DNA from: Pseudomonas oryzihabitans | Lineage (GTDB): Bacteria; Pseudomonadota; Gammaproteobacteria; Pseudomonadales; Pseudomonadaceae | Direction of reading: 5' to 3' | NCBI RefSeq assembly: GCF_006384975.1 | Contig: NZ_CP021645.1 | Location: 4,988,001-5,052,000 of the forward strand | DNA: 64,000 nucleotides | In this document: positions 1-9,549 of the stretch, in pieces | Layout: every line of letters begins with the position of its first letter | Position numbering within the stretch: position 1 is the stretch's first letter | Made by a program: the position numbers and the translations under genes | Notes under the pieces: generated by a model | What the model was told of the DNA's origin: nothing | Database searches by the model: none | Seen by the model: only the letters and a program-made list of their open reading frames with translations

Positions 1-271
1 TGAAGGCGATGCAGCTTTTGCGGTCGTAGACTTCCCGGTGATACGGCTTGCTCATCTGCGAGAGGAAGATATCCCGGTTGATGAGGCCGATCGGCCGCTC
101 GTTGTCGATCACCGCGAGACTGGTGATCTCGCGCCGCTCGTTGAACAGGTCCATGACCATGGCATTGGTATGCTCGGCCTCGACCGCCGGCCAGGAGGTA
201 CAGAGATCGAGGGCGCAGCGTTGTCCGAGATGGACGGCGGCGCGGGAGGCGTGCAGGGGAGCGGACGACAT
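1..271 (-). CDS. N-terminus of a CBS-like-domain signalling protein, probably a GGDEF protein (partial)
   Basis: The gene starts at 271 (ATG on the minus strand) and runs off the window, so only 90 residues are visible. Residues about 35-75 contain HTNAMVMDLFNERREITSLA followed by IDNERPIGLINRDIF, the layout of the CBS-like input module placed before GGDEF domains in Pseudomonas and Vibrio diguanylate cyclases. CBS pairs usually sense nucleotides. The catalytic domain is not in the window, so a GGDEF C-terminus is inference from family resemblance. It lies downstream of the Wzc-like gene on the same strand, separated by a hairpin. Alternative: a free-standing CBS protein. Confidence 0.6.
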   Translation of the reverse strand, partial: MSSAPLHASRAAVHLGQRCALDLCTSWPAVEAEHTNAMVMDLFNERREITSLAVIDNERPIGLINRDIFLSQMSKPYHREVYDRKSCIAF

Positions 272-344
272 CTGTACGAATCCGTTCGGGAGATCGGGCC
301 AGTCTAGGGGGGCTGTGTTGAGCTTTCATGACAGGCGCTGGCAC

Positions 345-376
345 GACGCCAGCACGCGGCGGCCCGTGCTGGCGTC
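345..376. terminator. Strong stem-loop between the Wzc-like gene and the CBS/GGDEF gene
   Basis: A perfect 12-bp inverted repeat, GACGCCAGCACG (345-356) and its complement (365-376), encloses an 8-nt loop 19 bp past the Wzc-like stop codon. There is no T-run on either side, so it could be a terminator needing help from factors or an mRNA-stabilising 3' hairpin. Confidence 0.5.
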
Positions 377-394
377 AGCAGCGGATACGGTGGC

Positions 395-2539
395 TCAGCC
401 GGTCAATACTCCCAGCGTGCCCCGGGTGAAGGGCGCCGTCGGGACGCCATTGAGCACCGCGCCCTGCAGGACCAGTCCACTATGGGCGAACTGGCGCTGG
501 GTGGCCTCGATTTCCTTGGCGGTATTGCAGCCGTGGCGCGATACCAGCAGGCAGGTTCCGGCCTGGGCGGCGAGCAGCACCGCATCGGTCACCGCCAGTA
601 CCGGTGGGGTATCGAGGATGATCAATTCGTAGTCATGCTGCAGCTGGCGCAGCAGCTCGGTGCAGCGTGGACTCATCAACAGCTCGGCCGGATTGGGCGG
701 CCGGGTACCGCCCACTAGGCAGTCGAGGCCGGGCACGGCGGTAGCCTGGATAGCCTGGTCCGGCGTCGCCAGGCCCGCCAGCACATCGGCCAGTCCTGGC
801 CGCCGGGCCACCTGCAGGCGCCGATGCAACCGGCCGCGGCGCAGGTCGGCGTCCACCAGCAGCACCCGCGTTCCGCCTTCCGCCATGACCCGGGCCAACT
901 GCACCGCCACCGACGACTTGCCCGCGGCCGGACTGGCGCTGGTGATCAGCAGCAGGTCGTTGCGCGCCGCGGTACGGGTGAAGGCCAGGCTGGTCCTGAG
1001 GATCCGCAGGGCCTCCTGGTAGGCGGGATCGGCGGGCGCCTGCAGCGGGCCGCTGATCGCACGGCGCGGGGCGAGCGGCAGTTGCGCCAGCAGCGGCAGG
1101 CCCAGCCGTTCGAAGGCGTCGCCATCCTCGATGCCATGCTCCAGGCTGGCGCGCAGATAAACCCAGGCGCCACCGGCCAGGCAGCCGAAGAGCAGGGCGC
1201 TGAGTACCAGCAGGGGTTTCTTGGGATAGACCGGGGCGATCTGGGCGTAGGCCGTATCGATGATGCGCACGTCGCTCACCGTGCCCGCGCGGACCACCGC
1301 GAGTTCCTGGATGCGCTTGCTGATCAACGCATAGACCTTATCCGCCGCTTCCACCTCGCGCTGCAGGCGCAGCACCTCTTGCTGGGTCTCGGGCAGCGCA
1401 CCGAGGCGCCGTTGCAGGGCCTGCCGCTCCTGGGTCAGCACCTGACGGCGCGCCAGCAGGGCCTGGTAGAGCGGGTGGGTAGTGGTGAAGCGCAGCGCCA
1501 GGGCCAGGCGTTCCATCTCCAGGGCCGAGAGCTGGCCGTCGAGGTCCACCGCCTGGCGCAGCAGGCTGCGCGCCTCTTCGCCAATGGCCACGGAGCCCTG
1601 GCGCCGCTGATAGGCGTCGAGCGCCTGGCGGCCCGCGGCCAGGCGCTGACTCACCCGGGGCAGTTCCTGGCGCAGGAAGGCCAGTTGCTGGGTGGCTTCG
1701 TCGGCATTGCGGACCACGTCCTGGCGTACGTAGGCCTCGGTGATGCCCTGCAGGATGCGCTGTGCCCGTAGCGGATCCGGGTCCTGCAACTGGATCGACA
1801 GGATGCCCGAGCGCTTGCCGCGCTCACTGACGTTGAGCTGCTCCTGCAAGGCCTGGATGGCCACCTCGCGGCGTTGCTTGACCAGGATGAACTCGGTACC
1901 CGGATAGGCACGCAGCTGGGCGATGTCCAGGCTCAGGGCGCCCGCACTGGCTGGCTGGCCCAGGCGCCCGTCCAGCAACCGCGTGCCCCGGGCATCGAAC
2001 AGCACGAAGCGATCCGGCGCCTCGGCCTTGAGCGTGAGCGGCTGACCGTAGAGGGCATCGGGCACCGTCAGCGTGGTGATCGCCAGGCGCTCGCCGCCCC
2101 AGCCGTACTGGTTGAGGCCGAAGCGTGCGGGCGCGATGTCGCCATGGCTCCCTTCATGGCGCCGCGCCAGCCAGTCGCCCAGCACTGGCAGGCGGCGCGG
2201 CGTGATGGTCAGGTCGAGGCCCTGGGCATCCACCACTTCGCCCACCACCCGCCGCGAGGTCAGCAGCTGCATCTCGGTGATGGCTTCCGGTGGCGGCAGG
2301 GGGCGGCCGTTGTCGGCCTCGTCCAGCCGTACGATGCCGCGCTGGTATTCGATCTGGATGGTCGCCACCGCCTGGTAGCGCGGCGCGGCGAACTGGGCGT
2401 AGGCCACTCCCAGCAGCGTACAGAACGCCACGCAGGCGAGCAGGCTGCGGCGGTGGCGCCAGAGGGCGGCGCAATAGCGGGCTAAGCCGATATCCACCGC
2501 CGGCTGGGCAGCGGGTAGAGCCTGATGCGACATGTCCAT
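395..2539 (-). CDS. Wzc/GumC-type polysaccharide co-polymerase with BY-kinase domain
   Basis: The 714-residue inner-membrane protein should control chain length and export of a capsule or exopolysaccharide. It has an N-terminal Wzz domain with a TM segment near residues 33-50, a long periplasmic part with coiled coil about 225-405, a second TM near 435-455 and a cytoplasmic P-loop tyrosine-kinase domain from about 500. Visible kinase motifs are Walker A SASPAAGKSS, Walker A' VLLVDADLRRGR and Walker B YELIILDTPP. Unusually, the C-terminus (ending in FTRGTLGVLTG) has no tyrosine-rich tail, the usual autophosphorylation target. Two divergent polysaccharide genes follow at 3074-5969. The first ATG was kept; ATG at 2533 is equally possible and neither has a strong ribosome site. 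Confidence 0.85.
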   Translation of the reverse strand: MDMSHQALPAAQPAVDIGLARYCAALWRHRRSLLACVAFCTLLGVAYAQFAAPRYQAVATIQIEYQRGIVRLDEADNGRPLPPPEAITEMQLLTSRRVVGEVVDAQGLDLTITPRRLPVLGDWLARRHEGSHGDIAPARFGLNQYGWGGERLAITTLTVPDALYGQPLTLKAEAPDRFVLFDARGTRLLDGRLGQPASAGALSLDIAQLRAYPGTEFILVKQRREVAIQALQEQLNVSERGKRSGILSIQLQDPDPLRAQRILQGITEAYVRQDVVRNADEATQQLAFLRQELPRVSQRLAAGRQALDAYQRRQGSVAIGEEARSLLRQAVDLDGQLSALEMERLALALRFTTTHPLYQALLARRQVLTQERQALQRRLGALPETQQEVLRLQREVEAADKVYALISKRIQELAVVRAGTVSDVRIIDTAYAQIAPVYPKKPLLVLSALLFGCLAGGAWVYLRASLEHGIEDGDAFERLGLPLLAQLPLAPRRAISGPLQAPADPAYQEALRILRTSLAFTRTAARNDLLLITSASPAAGKSSVAVQLARVMAEGGTRVLLVDADLRRGRLHRRLQVARRPGLADVLAGLATPDQAIQATAVPGLDCLVGGTRPPNPAELLMSPRCTELLRQLQHDYELIILDTPPVLAVTDAVLLAAQAGTCLLVSRHGCNTAKEIEATQRQFAHSGLVLQGAVLNGVPTAPFTRGTLGVLTG

Positions 2540-3073
2540 GCAGAGTAGGGGCCTTGGGCAGATACGGTGAGGACAGCCGTCGCGGGAAACGCTCGCCCGG
2601 CGAGCGTCAACGGTCGGCGAACCGGTTCACACCACACTAGAACCCCAGGCGCTGGATCGGGGATCTGCGCCTCGTCAGCTGGGTGCTACTTCGACTCTAG
2701 GCGAAAGCAAAAGCTAAAAATGTGACTTTATGTGCAGAACGCGGCGGCTGCCGGCTTGGCAGTCTCAAGGTGCTAGGGCAGTCTGCTTCGCGACCTCTCG
2801 TGTCTTCCTGTGCCTGGCACCGGGAGCGGGTCCGTTCGTTGGCGACCCGTTGCGGTCGTTCTGTTTCAGGCGCCGTTGCCTCCTGGTAGCGGTGTGCTCT
2901 TGGCGGCTTCTTGAATGTAGTCAGCGGTTGAAGCCCGGTTACCCGCCAGCAGGCCTGAGTGCCCGCCGTGCGGCTTCGCACCGGTTGTACCAGGCCCGCG
3001 GTTGGCGGAGCCCTGGTTCTTCACTGCCCTGGACGGCGTTCTCGACTGCATGGCTGTCAGGAGACAAGCGAAC
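2540..3073. other. 534-bp divergent intergenic region of the polysaccharide locus
   Basis: This region separates the minus-strand Wzc-like gene from the plus-strand glycosyltransferase and must hold promoters for both. An AT-richer patch (about 2700-2735) is the likeliest promoter area. The short open frames here are unconvincing: they lack recognisable domains and ribosome sites. No clear terminator or complete ops/JUMPstart element is seen. Confidence 0.5.
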
Positions 3074-4654
3074 ATGAGCGTGCTATCCAGCGTTACCCCT
3101 GCCGGGGTCCAGATCAGACGGCGGCCGTTCTGGCTGGGCGGTCTGGCGGTGGCCCTGCTGTTACTGATCGCGCTGCTCTGGCGCCTGCCGGATTTTCGCG
3201 ACGGCATCGGCGCCCAGAGTCTCGAAGCCAGCTATCACGTGCTGCTCAGCCTCAATGCCCTGGACGAATCCGGCGTGGCCCGGCATTGGTGGCTGCCCAC
3301 CATCACCCTTGGCGGCAGCCATGACCAGCAGGTGTCCTGGGGGGCTACCATCCCCACCCACAGTGGCGCCTATGTCTACACCAGCTTCACCAGCTACGGC
3401 TTTCTCGCCCCCTATCTGGGGCTCAAGGCGGCTGGCCTAGCTCCCTCGCTGCACAGCCTGGCGCTGTTCAATGCGGCCCTCGGTGCCCTGACAGCCCTGC
3501 TGCTGTTCCGCCTGCTGTATCTGGTGCTGCGTAGCAACGGTGCCCGCCGCGGCCTGGCGGCCACCACCGCGACCCTGGCCTGCCTGATCGCGGTGTTCAG
3601 CCGGGAAGCGCTGCTCTCGCAAGGCGTGCTCTATTGGGTACAGAGCTTCTACCAGGTGCTGCTGCTGGGCTGCCTGCTGACCTTCTTCCACTATCTGGAA
3701 ACGCCCGACGCCCGCCAGCGCACCCGGCTCGGCTGGCTGCTGGCCGGTCTGGTCTGCTTTGGCGCCCTGACCGAATGGACCGGCTACGTCTTTGGCGGCG
3801 GCTTGGCCGCGTTGTTCTGGCTGCAGCGTCAGCAACTGCCGGAAGGCCGGCGGATGGCCTGGCGCCTGGCCTTCGCCTCGGCCTTGGCCGGGCTGCTGGT
3901 GCTGTTGCACTACAGCCTGGCGGCAGGCCTGTTGCCGACGCTCAAGGCCTTCGCCCGGCGCTTTCTCGCCCGCAGTCCGAACAACGCCCATCTGAGCGAC
4001 TTCTTCGCCGGCTATGGCCTGTCGTTCGGGCTGTTCCTCGCTGCCGTAGCGGTCGCGGGTGCTGTGCTGCTCTGGCGGCGCCGCGCCCTGAACTGGCCGC
4101 GTAGCACCGCTCTGCTGCTGGTGGTCGCCAGTGTGCCGCTGCTGGAAAACCTCCTGCTGCTGCAACACGCCACCCAGTTTTCCTTCGACCGCCTCAAGTT
4201 CATCTTTCCTGCCGCGCTGCTGCTCGGCCTGGCCTTCATCACTCTGAAGACGACCGGTCGCGCCATCCTCGCCGTGCTGCTGGTGTTGGCCGCGCTGCAG
4301 AATGCCCACACCTATCGCAGCGATCTCGCCGGCTATGCCGGTTGGACCGCCATCGACCGGCAGAACCAGGCGCTGGCCGGCCTGGTGCGCAATCAGGTCG
4401 ATCTGGGCTGCACCCTCATCTCCACCGACATGACGGTGCGCGGCTACGCCAATCTGCTGTTCCACCGCAGCATCCACGAGTTGCAGCGCCAGCCGCTGGA
4501 CTATCGCAGCGAGCCGGGTGCCTGCGGCGGGCTCTATCTGGAAGGCCGGGATTTCCGCGTCGACCTGCCCGAATACACCCGCGCCCGCCTGACCCTGGCG
4601 GACGGCCGCCAGCTGACCTACGCCAAGGTGGATGGCGACTGGCGCCGGCAATGA
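3074..4654 (+). CDS. Polytopic membrane protein, glycosyltransferase-like (GT-C type, polysaccharide locus)
   Basis: The start is ATG 3074 with AGGAG at about 3059, giving 526 residues; upstream in-frame ATGs lack a site. A first TM lies at about residues 17-35 (LLLLIALLW) and many further hydrophobic segments follow, ending in a soluble C-terminal domain. The loop after TM1 contains acidic and aromatic residues (LPDFRDG, then TPTHSGAYVYTSF-like stretch), as in GT-C glycosyltransferases that use polyprenyl-linked sugars, but no diagnostic motif was identified with certainty. The next gene, an O-antigen-ligase-like protein, begins 40 bp later, so the two probably form an operon that assembles or modifies a surface glycan together with the divergent Wzc-like protein. 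Exact donor and acceptor are unknown. Confidence 0.6.
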   Translation: MSVLSSVTPAGVQIRRRPFWLGGLAVALLLLIALLWRLPDFRDGIGAQSLEASYHVLLSLNALDESGVARHWWLPTITLGGSHDQQVSWGATIPTHSGAYVYTSFTSYGFLAPYLGLKAAGLAPSLHSLALFNAALGALTALLLFRLLYLVLRSNGARRGLAATTATLACLIAVFSREALLSQGVLYWVQSFYQVLLLGCLLTFFHYLETPDARQRTRLGWLLAGLVCFGALTEWTGYVFGGGLAALFWLQRQQLPEGRRMAWRLAFASALAGLLVLLHYSLAAGLLPTLKAFARRFLARSPNNAHLSDFFAGYGLSFGLFLAAVAVAGAVLLWRRRALNWPRSTALLLVVASVPLLENLLLLQHATQFSFDRLKFIFPAALLLGLAFITLKTTGRAILAVLLVLAALQNAHTYRSDLAGYAGWTAIDRQNQALAGLVRNQVDLGCTLISTDMTVRGYANLLFHRSIHELQRQPLDYRSEPGACGGLYLEGRDFRVDLPEYTRARLTLADGRQLTYAKVDGDWRRQ

Positions 4655-4694
4655 ACCTTCTATCCATGACCAGGCCACGAGGAGACCGGGACCA

Positions 4695-5969
4695 ATGCCG
4701 GGTACGCTGATCAATCGACTGAGTTTTCTGGCCCTGGGTGGCCTGATGGTCCTGCAATTCGGCGTGTTCGAACAGAGCCCGACCAATCCGGTGGGCATCC
4801 GCTACGTGGGCGAGCTGTACCTGGCGATTTGCTTGGGGTTCTTCGCGCTGTTCACCCTGAGCACCTGGCATCGGCCGCAGCGGGACTATCGCCTGCTGAT
4901 GGCCTTCTGCCTGTTCTCGTCGGCGGTGTTCGTCGGCTTGCCGGCGCTGTTCGCCCAGCTGTTCTGGGGCCAGCCGCTGATCTACGGCATCATCGAGGAG
5001 CGGCGGGTGCTCTACTGCTTCAGTGCCTTCCTGGTGCTCTACCTGGCCAAGCGCCTGAGCGCCGCCCAGTTCGAGAATCTGATCATCCTGGTCGGCCTGC
5101 TCTCGGCGCTGCTGTGCTGGCTGTCCTACTTCAAGATGCTGCCCGACCTGCGCGAAGAGGTGAAGGATCTCAGCCGTCCCGGCCGGGCCTCCACCGGGGC
5201 GGTCGCCATCTTCTTCGGCTACTTCATCTGCATCTACTTCGCCGGCCGCGGTCGCTCCTTCATCGATGGCCAACTGCGACCCAAGCTACGCCATGGCGTG
5301 CTGGCGCTGTTCTTCCTCGCCACCATCGTGGTGGTGCTGCAGACTCGCCAGCTGATCGTCGTCTGCATGGTGTTCACCATCCTCGCCTTGCGCGCCCGGC
5401 TGATCGGACCGGCGTTGTTCGGCGCCATCGCCATCTCCCCGCTGATCCTCTATCCGCATCTCCTGGAAACCCTTGGCTTCAACCTGGATTTCTATGCGCG
5501 CTCGGTCCAGGAAGGGCCCACCGACAACGTGCGGGAAAACACCATCTCCCAGATCATCAACCACCTGCAGCTGTACAACGGCATGCCCAGCGGCAGCCTC
5601 AGCCTGATGTGGAACGATGGCTTCAAGCCGATCTTCGGCGACTATTTCTTCCTTTCCGACGTGGGCATCTTCGGCACCGTGTTCCGGTTCGGCTACCTGT
5701 CCATCCTGGTGATTCCCATCGGGCTCGCCGTCCACTACCTGGTGGCCCGCAAGCTGTGCCGGGACCTGGAATTCACCCTGGCGGTGTTCCTTTCCTTCAT
5801 GGTCATCTGGCCGCTGCAGGGCCTGTTCGAATACCAGGGCACCGCCGCCTTGCTCTTCGTCATGCAGGCGCTCAAGACCTACCACGGTGCGCCCCAGTAC
5901 GGCGTGGTGACCATGCAGGAGCGACCGGGGGCTGTAGCACCCGGTCGACAGTCGTTGCCAGCGGTCTAG
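4695..5969 (+). CDS. O-antigen ligase/polymerase-like membrane protein
   Basis: This 424-residue protein has about ten hydrophobic segments and one long hydrophilic loop (about residues 255-330, containing DFYARSVQEGPTDNVREN and later NDGFKPIFGDYFFLSDVG). That plan is typical of the Wzy/WaaL superfamily, which joins or polymerises lipid-linked glycans in the periplasm. ATG 4695 was chosen because GAGGAGACC lies about 10 bp upstream; the frame opens earlier but overlaps the preceding gene. It follows the glycosyltransferase-like gene in the same operon and sits opposite a Wzc-like regulator, which favours a capsule or exopolysaccharide polymerase over an LPS ligase. Sequence alone does not distinguish them. 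Confidence 0.6.
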   Translation: MPGTLINRLSFLALGGLMVLQFGVFEQSPTNPVGIRYVGELYLAICLGFFALFTLSTWHRPQRDYRLLMAFCLFSSAVFVGLPALFAQLFWGQPLIYGIIEERRVLYCFSAFLVLYLAKRLSAAQFENLIILVGLLSALLCWLSYFKMLPDLREEVKDLSRPGRASTGAVAIFFGYFICIYFAGRGRSFIDGQLRPKLRHGVLALFFLATIVVVLQTRQLIVVCMVFTILALRARLIGPALFGAIAISPLILYPHLLETLGFNLDFYARSVQEGPTDNVRENTISQIINHLQLYNGMPSGSLSLMWNDGFKPIFGDYFFLSDVGIFGTVFRFGYLSILVIPIGLAVHYLVARKLCRDLEFTLAVFLSFMVIWPLQGLFEYQGTAALLFVMQALKTYHGAPQYGVVTMQERPGAVAPGRQSLPAV

Positions 5970-6064
5970 CGCGTCGCGGCCGATGAGGGGCATGGGGTGC
6001 GCTGACCTGAACAGGCAGGGCCGGGCGCGCCACATCCCGTTTTATCAGGCCGGCTGATCCGCCG

Positions 6065-8353
6065 TCAGACGAGGTCCTCCCGCAGGGTGCGCGCGGCCGC
6101 CACCATATTGACCAGGGCGGCTTCCGTTTCCGGCCAGGCGCGGGTCTTCAAGCCGCAGTCGGGATTGACCCAGAGCCGTTCGGCGGGGATGCGCTGGGTG
6201 GCTTTGCGCAGCAGTTTGACCATCTCGGCCTGGCTCGGCACCCGCGGCGAGTGGATGTCGTACACCCCCGGACCGATCTCGTTGGGATACTCGAACTTCT
6301 CGAAGGCATCGAGCAGCTCCATGTCCGAGCGCGAGGTCTCGATGGTGATGACATCGGCGTCCAGGGCAGCGATGGATTCGATGACGTCGTTGAACTCGCT
6401 GTAGCACATGTGGGTGTGGATCTGGGTGCCATCGTCGACGCCGGACGCGCAGAGACGGAAGGCCTCGGTCGCCCAGGCCAGATAGTGACTCCAGGCGTTC
6501 TTGCGTAGCGGCAGCCCTTCGCGGAAGGCCGCTTCGTCGATCTGCACGATCCGTATTCCGGCGGCCTCCAGGTCGACCACTTCGTCACGCAGGGCGAGGG
6601 CCAACTGCCGTGCCTGCACCTCACGTGGGATGTCCTCCCGTGGGAAGGACCACATCAGCATGGTCACCGGTCCGGTCAGCATGCCCTTCATGATCTTGTC
6701 GGTCAGCCGTTGGGCGTAGGAGATCCACTTGACCGTCATCGGTCGGGGGCGACTGAGGTCGCCGTAGATCACCGCGGGCTTCACGCAGCGCGAGCCATAG
6801 CTCTGTACCCAGCCGAAGCGGGTGAAAGCATAGCCATCCAACTGCTCGGCGAAGTACTCGACCATGTCGTTACGCTCGGCCTCGCCGTGCACCAGGACAT
6901 CCAGCCCCAGGCGTTCCTGGAACTCGACCACCGCGGCGATCGAGGCCTGCATGACCTGCTCGTACGCCAGTTCCGAGAGGCGGCCGCTACGCCAGGCCTG
7001 GCGGGCATGCCGGATCTCGGCGGTCTGCGGGAAGGAGCCGATGGTGGTGGTGGGAAAGGGCGGCAGCTGCAGATCGGTCCGCTGCCGGGTGATGCGTTCG
7101 GCGAACGGCGAGTGCCGCCGATCGTCACCAGGGCGAATGGCGGCGACGCGCGCCTGCACCTCGGGCTTGTGAATCCGTGCCGAGCTGGCGCGGTCAAGCT
7201 GCACCGCACGGCTCTGGGCCAGCGCGGCGGTGACGTCGGCGGCGTGAGGCGCGGTGGCGCTGCGCGCTAGCACGGCGACTTCGGCGCATTTCTGCACGGC
7301 GAAAGCCAGCCAGCTCTTCAGTTCGGGGTCGAGCTGGTCTTCGCGCTCCAGGTCGACGGGGCAGTGCAACAACGAGCAGGATGGCGCGATCCACAGGCGC
7401 TCGCCCAGTCGCGCCTGGGCGTGGCGCACGAGGCCCGCGGCTTGCTCCAGATCGCAGCGCCAGACATTGCGCCCGTTCACCAGGCCCAGTGACACGACCT
7501 TGTCGGCGGGCAGACGATCGAGCAGCTCGGGAAGTTGCTCCGGGGCCCGGACCAGATCGACGTGCAGCCCTTCCACTGGCAGGCCGGCGGCCAGGCCCAG
7601 GTTGTCCTCCAGCCCCCCGAAATAGGTCGCCACCAGCTTCTTCAGCGGCGCGCGTTGCAGCTGCTGGTAGGTCCGTTCGAAGGCGTTTTGCCAAGCCCGG
7701 GGCAAGTCCAGCACCAGGATCGGCTCGTCGATCTGGACCCACTCCACACCTTGGGCGGTCAGGCGCTGGAAAATCTCGGTATAGAGCGGCAGCAGGCGTT
7801 CCAGCAAGGCGAGCTTGTCGAACGGCGTGCCCTTGGTCTTGCCCAACCAGAGATAGGTGAGGGGGCCGAGTATGACAGGTTTCACCGCATGGCCCAGGGC
7901 GCGGGCCTCCGCGACCTCCTCGAAGAGCTGCTCCCAGCTCAGGGCGAACGCCTGGTCTTCCGTGAACTCGGGGACCAGGTAGTGGTAGTTGGTATCGAAC
8001 CACTTGGTCATTTCCTGGGCATGCGCGCCGGCGCCGCAACTGTCGCTCACGCCACGCGCCATGGCGAACAGTGTCTGCAGCGTGGGGGCGCCGGCGTCGC
8101 CGCGGAAGCGTTCCGGGATGGCGCCGACCATCAACGAGTGGGTCAGGACCTGGTCGTACCAGGCGAAGTCACCCACCGGCAGCAGTTCGATGCCGGCTTC
8201 GCGCTGCACCTGCCAGTGCCGGGCGCGCAGTTCGCACCCCACGGCGCGTAGCCCCGCTTCGTCCAGTTCACCCTTCCAGAAGGCTTCCTGGGCCTTCTTC
8301 AATTCGCGCTCGTGACCTATGCGTGGAAATCCCAGGTTATGTGCCAATGCCAT
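6065..8353 (-). CDS. metE: Cobalamin-independent methionine synthase
   Basis: MetE transfers the methyl group of 5-methyltetrahydropteroyl-triglutamate to homocysteine, the last step of methionine synthesis. The 762-residue length is normal. The N-terminal half opens with [11 protein letters not shown], and the catalytic C-terminal barrel shows the Zn ligands in THMCYSEF (His and Cys), the Glu in [10 protein letters not shown] and the final Cys in [11 protein letters not shown]. An earlier ATG at 8359 exists, but GGAG lies only 2 nt from it and 8 nt from ATG 8353, so 8353 is preferred. It diverges from metR, and palindromes in the shared region fit MetR activation with homocysteine as co-inducer. 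Confidence 0.97.
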   Translation of the reverse strand: MALAHNLGFPRIGHERELKKAQEAFWKGELDEAGLRAVGCELRARHWQVQREAGIELLPVGDFAWYDQVLTHSLMVGAIPERFRGDAGAPTLQTLFAMARGVSDSCGAGAHAQEMTKWFDTNYHYLVPEFTEDQAFALSWEQLFEEVAEARALGHAVKPVILGPLTYLWLGKTKGTPFDKLALLERLLPLYTEIFQRLTAQGVEWVQIDEPILVLDLPRAWQNAFERTYQQLQRAPLKKLVATYFGGLEDNLGLAAGLPVEGLHVDLVRAPEQLPELLDRLPADKVVSLGLVNGRNVWRCDLEQAAGLVRHAQARLGERLWIAPSCSLLHCPVDLEREDQLDPELKSWLAFAVQKCAEVAVLARSATAPHAADVTAALAQSRAVQLDRASSARIHKPEVQARVAAIRPGDDRRHSPFAERITRQRTDLQLPPFPTTTIGSFPQTAEIRHARQAWRSGRLSELAYEQVMQASIAAVVEFQERLGLDVLVHGEAERNDMVEYFAEQLDGYAFTRFGWVQSYGSRCVKPAVIYGDLSRPRPMTVKWISYAQRLTDKIMKGMLTGPVTMLMWSFPREDIPREVQARQLALALRDEVVDLEAAGIRIVQIDEAAFREGLPLRKNAWSHYLAWATEAFRLCASGVDDGTQIHTHMCYSEFNDVIESIAALDADVITIETSRSDMELLDAFEKFEYPNEIGPGVYDIHSPRVPSQAEMVKLLRKATQRIPAERLWVNPDCGLKTRAWPETEAALVNMVAAARTLREDLV

Positions 8354-8363
8354 CGTCATGACT

Positions 8364-8434
8364 CCATCAAGAAAAGTTGATGGACCTATTGTTCGATCCC
8401 AGAGGTGTATGAGACAAACTCAATAAATTTGTCT
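8364..8434. promoter_or_regulatory. metE-metR intergenic palindromes (probable MetR operators)
   Basis: Two perfect inverted repeats lie in the 99-bp divergent region: CCATCAA (8364-8370), 6-nt spacer, TTGATGG (8377-8383); and AGACAAA (8412-8418), 9-nt spacer, TTTGTCT (8428-8434). The first resembles a T-N11-A LysR-type site and also overlaps the metE ribosome site in the RNA. The sites do not match the E. coli MetR consensus exactly, so assignment to MetR rests on position. Confidence 0.55.
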
Positions 8435-8452
8435 GTAACGAGAGTTTTTCTC

Positions 8453-9370
8453 ATGATCGAATTTCGCCACCTGCAGACGATCAGTGCCCTACGCGAGGCC
8501 GATAGCCTGATCCAGGCCGCAGAGCGGCTGCATCTCACCCAGTCCGCGCTGTCTCACCAGTTCCGCGAACTGGAGGATCAACTGGGCACTCCGCTGTTCC
8601 TGCGCAAGACCCGGCCCGTGCGTTTCACCAGCGCGGGATTGCGCCTGCTGCAGCTTGCCGACCAGGCGCTACCCCTTTTGCGCGAGGCGCAGCGCGACCT
8701 CGGCCGGCTGGCGGGTGGCCTGGCTGGACGCCTGCATCTGGCCATCGAGTGCCACAGTTGCTATCAGTGGTTGCTGCCGACCCTGGATTCCTTCCGCGCT
8801 GCTTGGCCAGGGGTGGAACTCGATCTGGCCGCGGGGTTCGCCTTCGCGCCGCTGCCCGCGCTGACCCGTGGCGATCTCGACCTGGTGGTGACCTCGGACC
8901 CCGTTCCGCTACCCGGCATCTCCTACGTTCCGCTATTCGCGTACGAGGCGTTGCTGGCCGTCGACAATCGCCATCCGCTGTGCGCCAAGCCCTATGTCGA
9001 GCCCGCGGACCTGAGCGACCAGACCCTCATCACCTATCCCATCGAGCGCCAGCGGCTGGATATCTTCACGTGCTTTCTCGATCCCGCCGACGTGGAGCCG
9101 GCGCACCTACGCACGGCGGAACTCACGCTCATGATGATGCAGTGGGTAGCCTCCGGACGCGGCGTTTGCTGCCTGCCCAATTGGGCGTTGCACGAGTACA
9201 GTGCGCGCGGTTACGTCACGGCGTGCCGCCTGGGTCGTGATGGACTCCAGGCAACCCTGCATGCCGCCGTGCGTAGCGACATGCTGGAACTTCCCTACGT
9301 CAGGGACTTCCTGCTGACCGCCAAGGACATCTCCTTCTCGACCCTGGAGGGCGTTCAGACCGTCGTTTAG
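8453..9370 (+). CDS. metR: LysR-type methionine-biosynthesis regulator MetR
   Basis: This 305-residue LysR regulator begins MIEFRHLQTISALREADSLI, the characteristic MetR N-terminus, with the helix-turn-helix at about residues 20-40 (AERLHLTQSALSHQFRELE) and a periplasmic-binding-like effector domain after residue 90. MetR normally activates metE and other methionine genes in response to homocysteine and represses its own gene. ATG 8453 matches the family N-terminus; the longer frame from 8405 would run through the palindrome at 8412-8434. Divergent adjacency to metE is the usual metE-metR arrangement. Confidence 0.93.
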   Translation: MIEFRHLQTISALREADSLIQAAERLHLTQSALSHQFRELEDQLGTPLFLRKTRPVRFTSAGLRLLQLADQALPLLREAQRDLGRLAGGLAGRLHLAIECHSCYQWLLPTLDSFRAAWPGVELDLAAGFAFAPLPALTRGDLDLVVTSDPVPLPGISYVPLFAYEALLAVDNRHPLCAKPYVEPADLSDQTLITYPIERQRLDIFTCFLDPADVEPAHLRTAELTLMMMQWVASGRGVCCLPNWALHEYSARGYVTACRLGRDGLQATLHAAVRSDMLELPYVRDFLLTAKDISFSTLEGVQTVV

Positions 9371-9379
9371 CGTTGCGCG

Positions 9380-9407
9380 CAGCATGATGTCGAGGTTCAT
9401 CATGCTG
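9380..9407 (+). terminator. Stem-loop after metR
   Basis: CAGCATGATG (9380-9389) and CATCATGCTG (9398-9407) form a perfect 10-bp stem with an 8-nt loop beginning 10 bp after the metR stop. No T-run follows, so it is a weak or factor-assisted terminator or a 3' protective hairpin. Confidence 0.4.
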
Positions 9408-9549
9408 GTGATGTCGAACCCAAACGGCTCGGCCAAGGTAAGGATGTCCGACCATTTTGTAGGACTTGCTTTCGCTGTCCATCCAGCAAGCGCCTTGGGT
9501 TTGACAGGCGAAGGCGGTCGTTTGGCTCGCGGCGTGGTCAAAGCGGCCA

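Noticed and set aside
2870..2900. ops/JUMPstart element of polysaccharide loci
   Set aside because: Only a partial GGTAGCGGTGTG-like match was seen, and the core GGCGGTAG order is absent.
3437..4798. 453-residue antisense frame in the glycosyltransferase gene
   Set aside because: Gln/Gly-rich low-complexity translation typical of antisense to Leu/Ala-rich membrane proteins.
8354..8452. Riboswitch (SAM or cobalamin) upstream of metE
   Set aside because: Only 99 bp separate the divergent start codons, too short for either riboswitch plus promoter; LysR-type control fits better.
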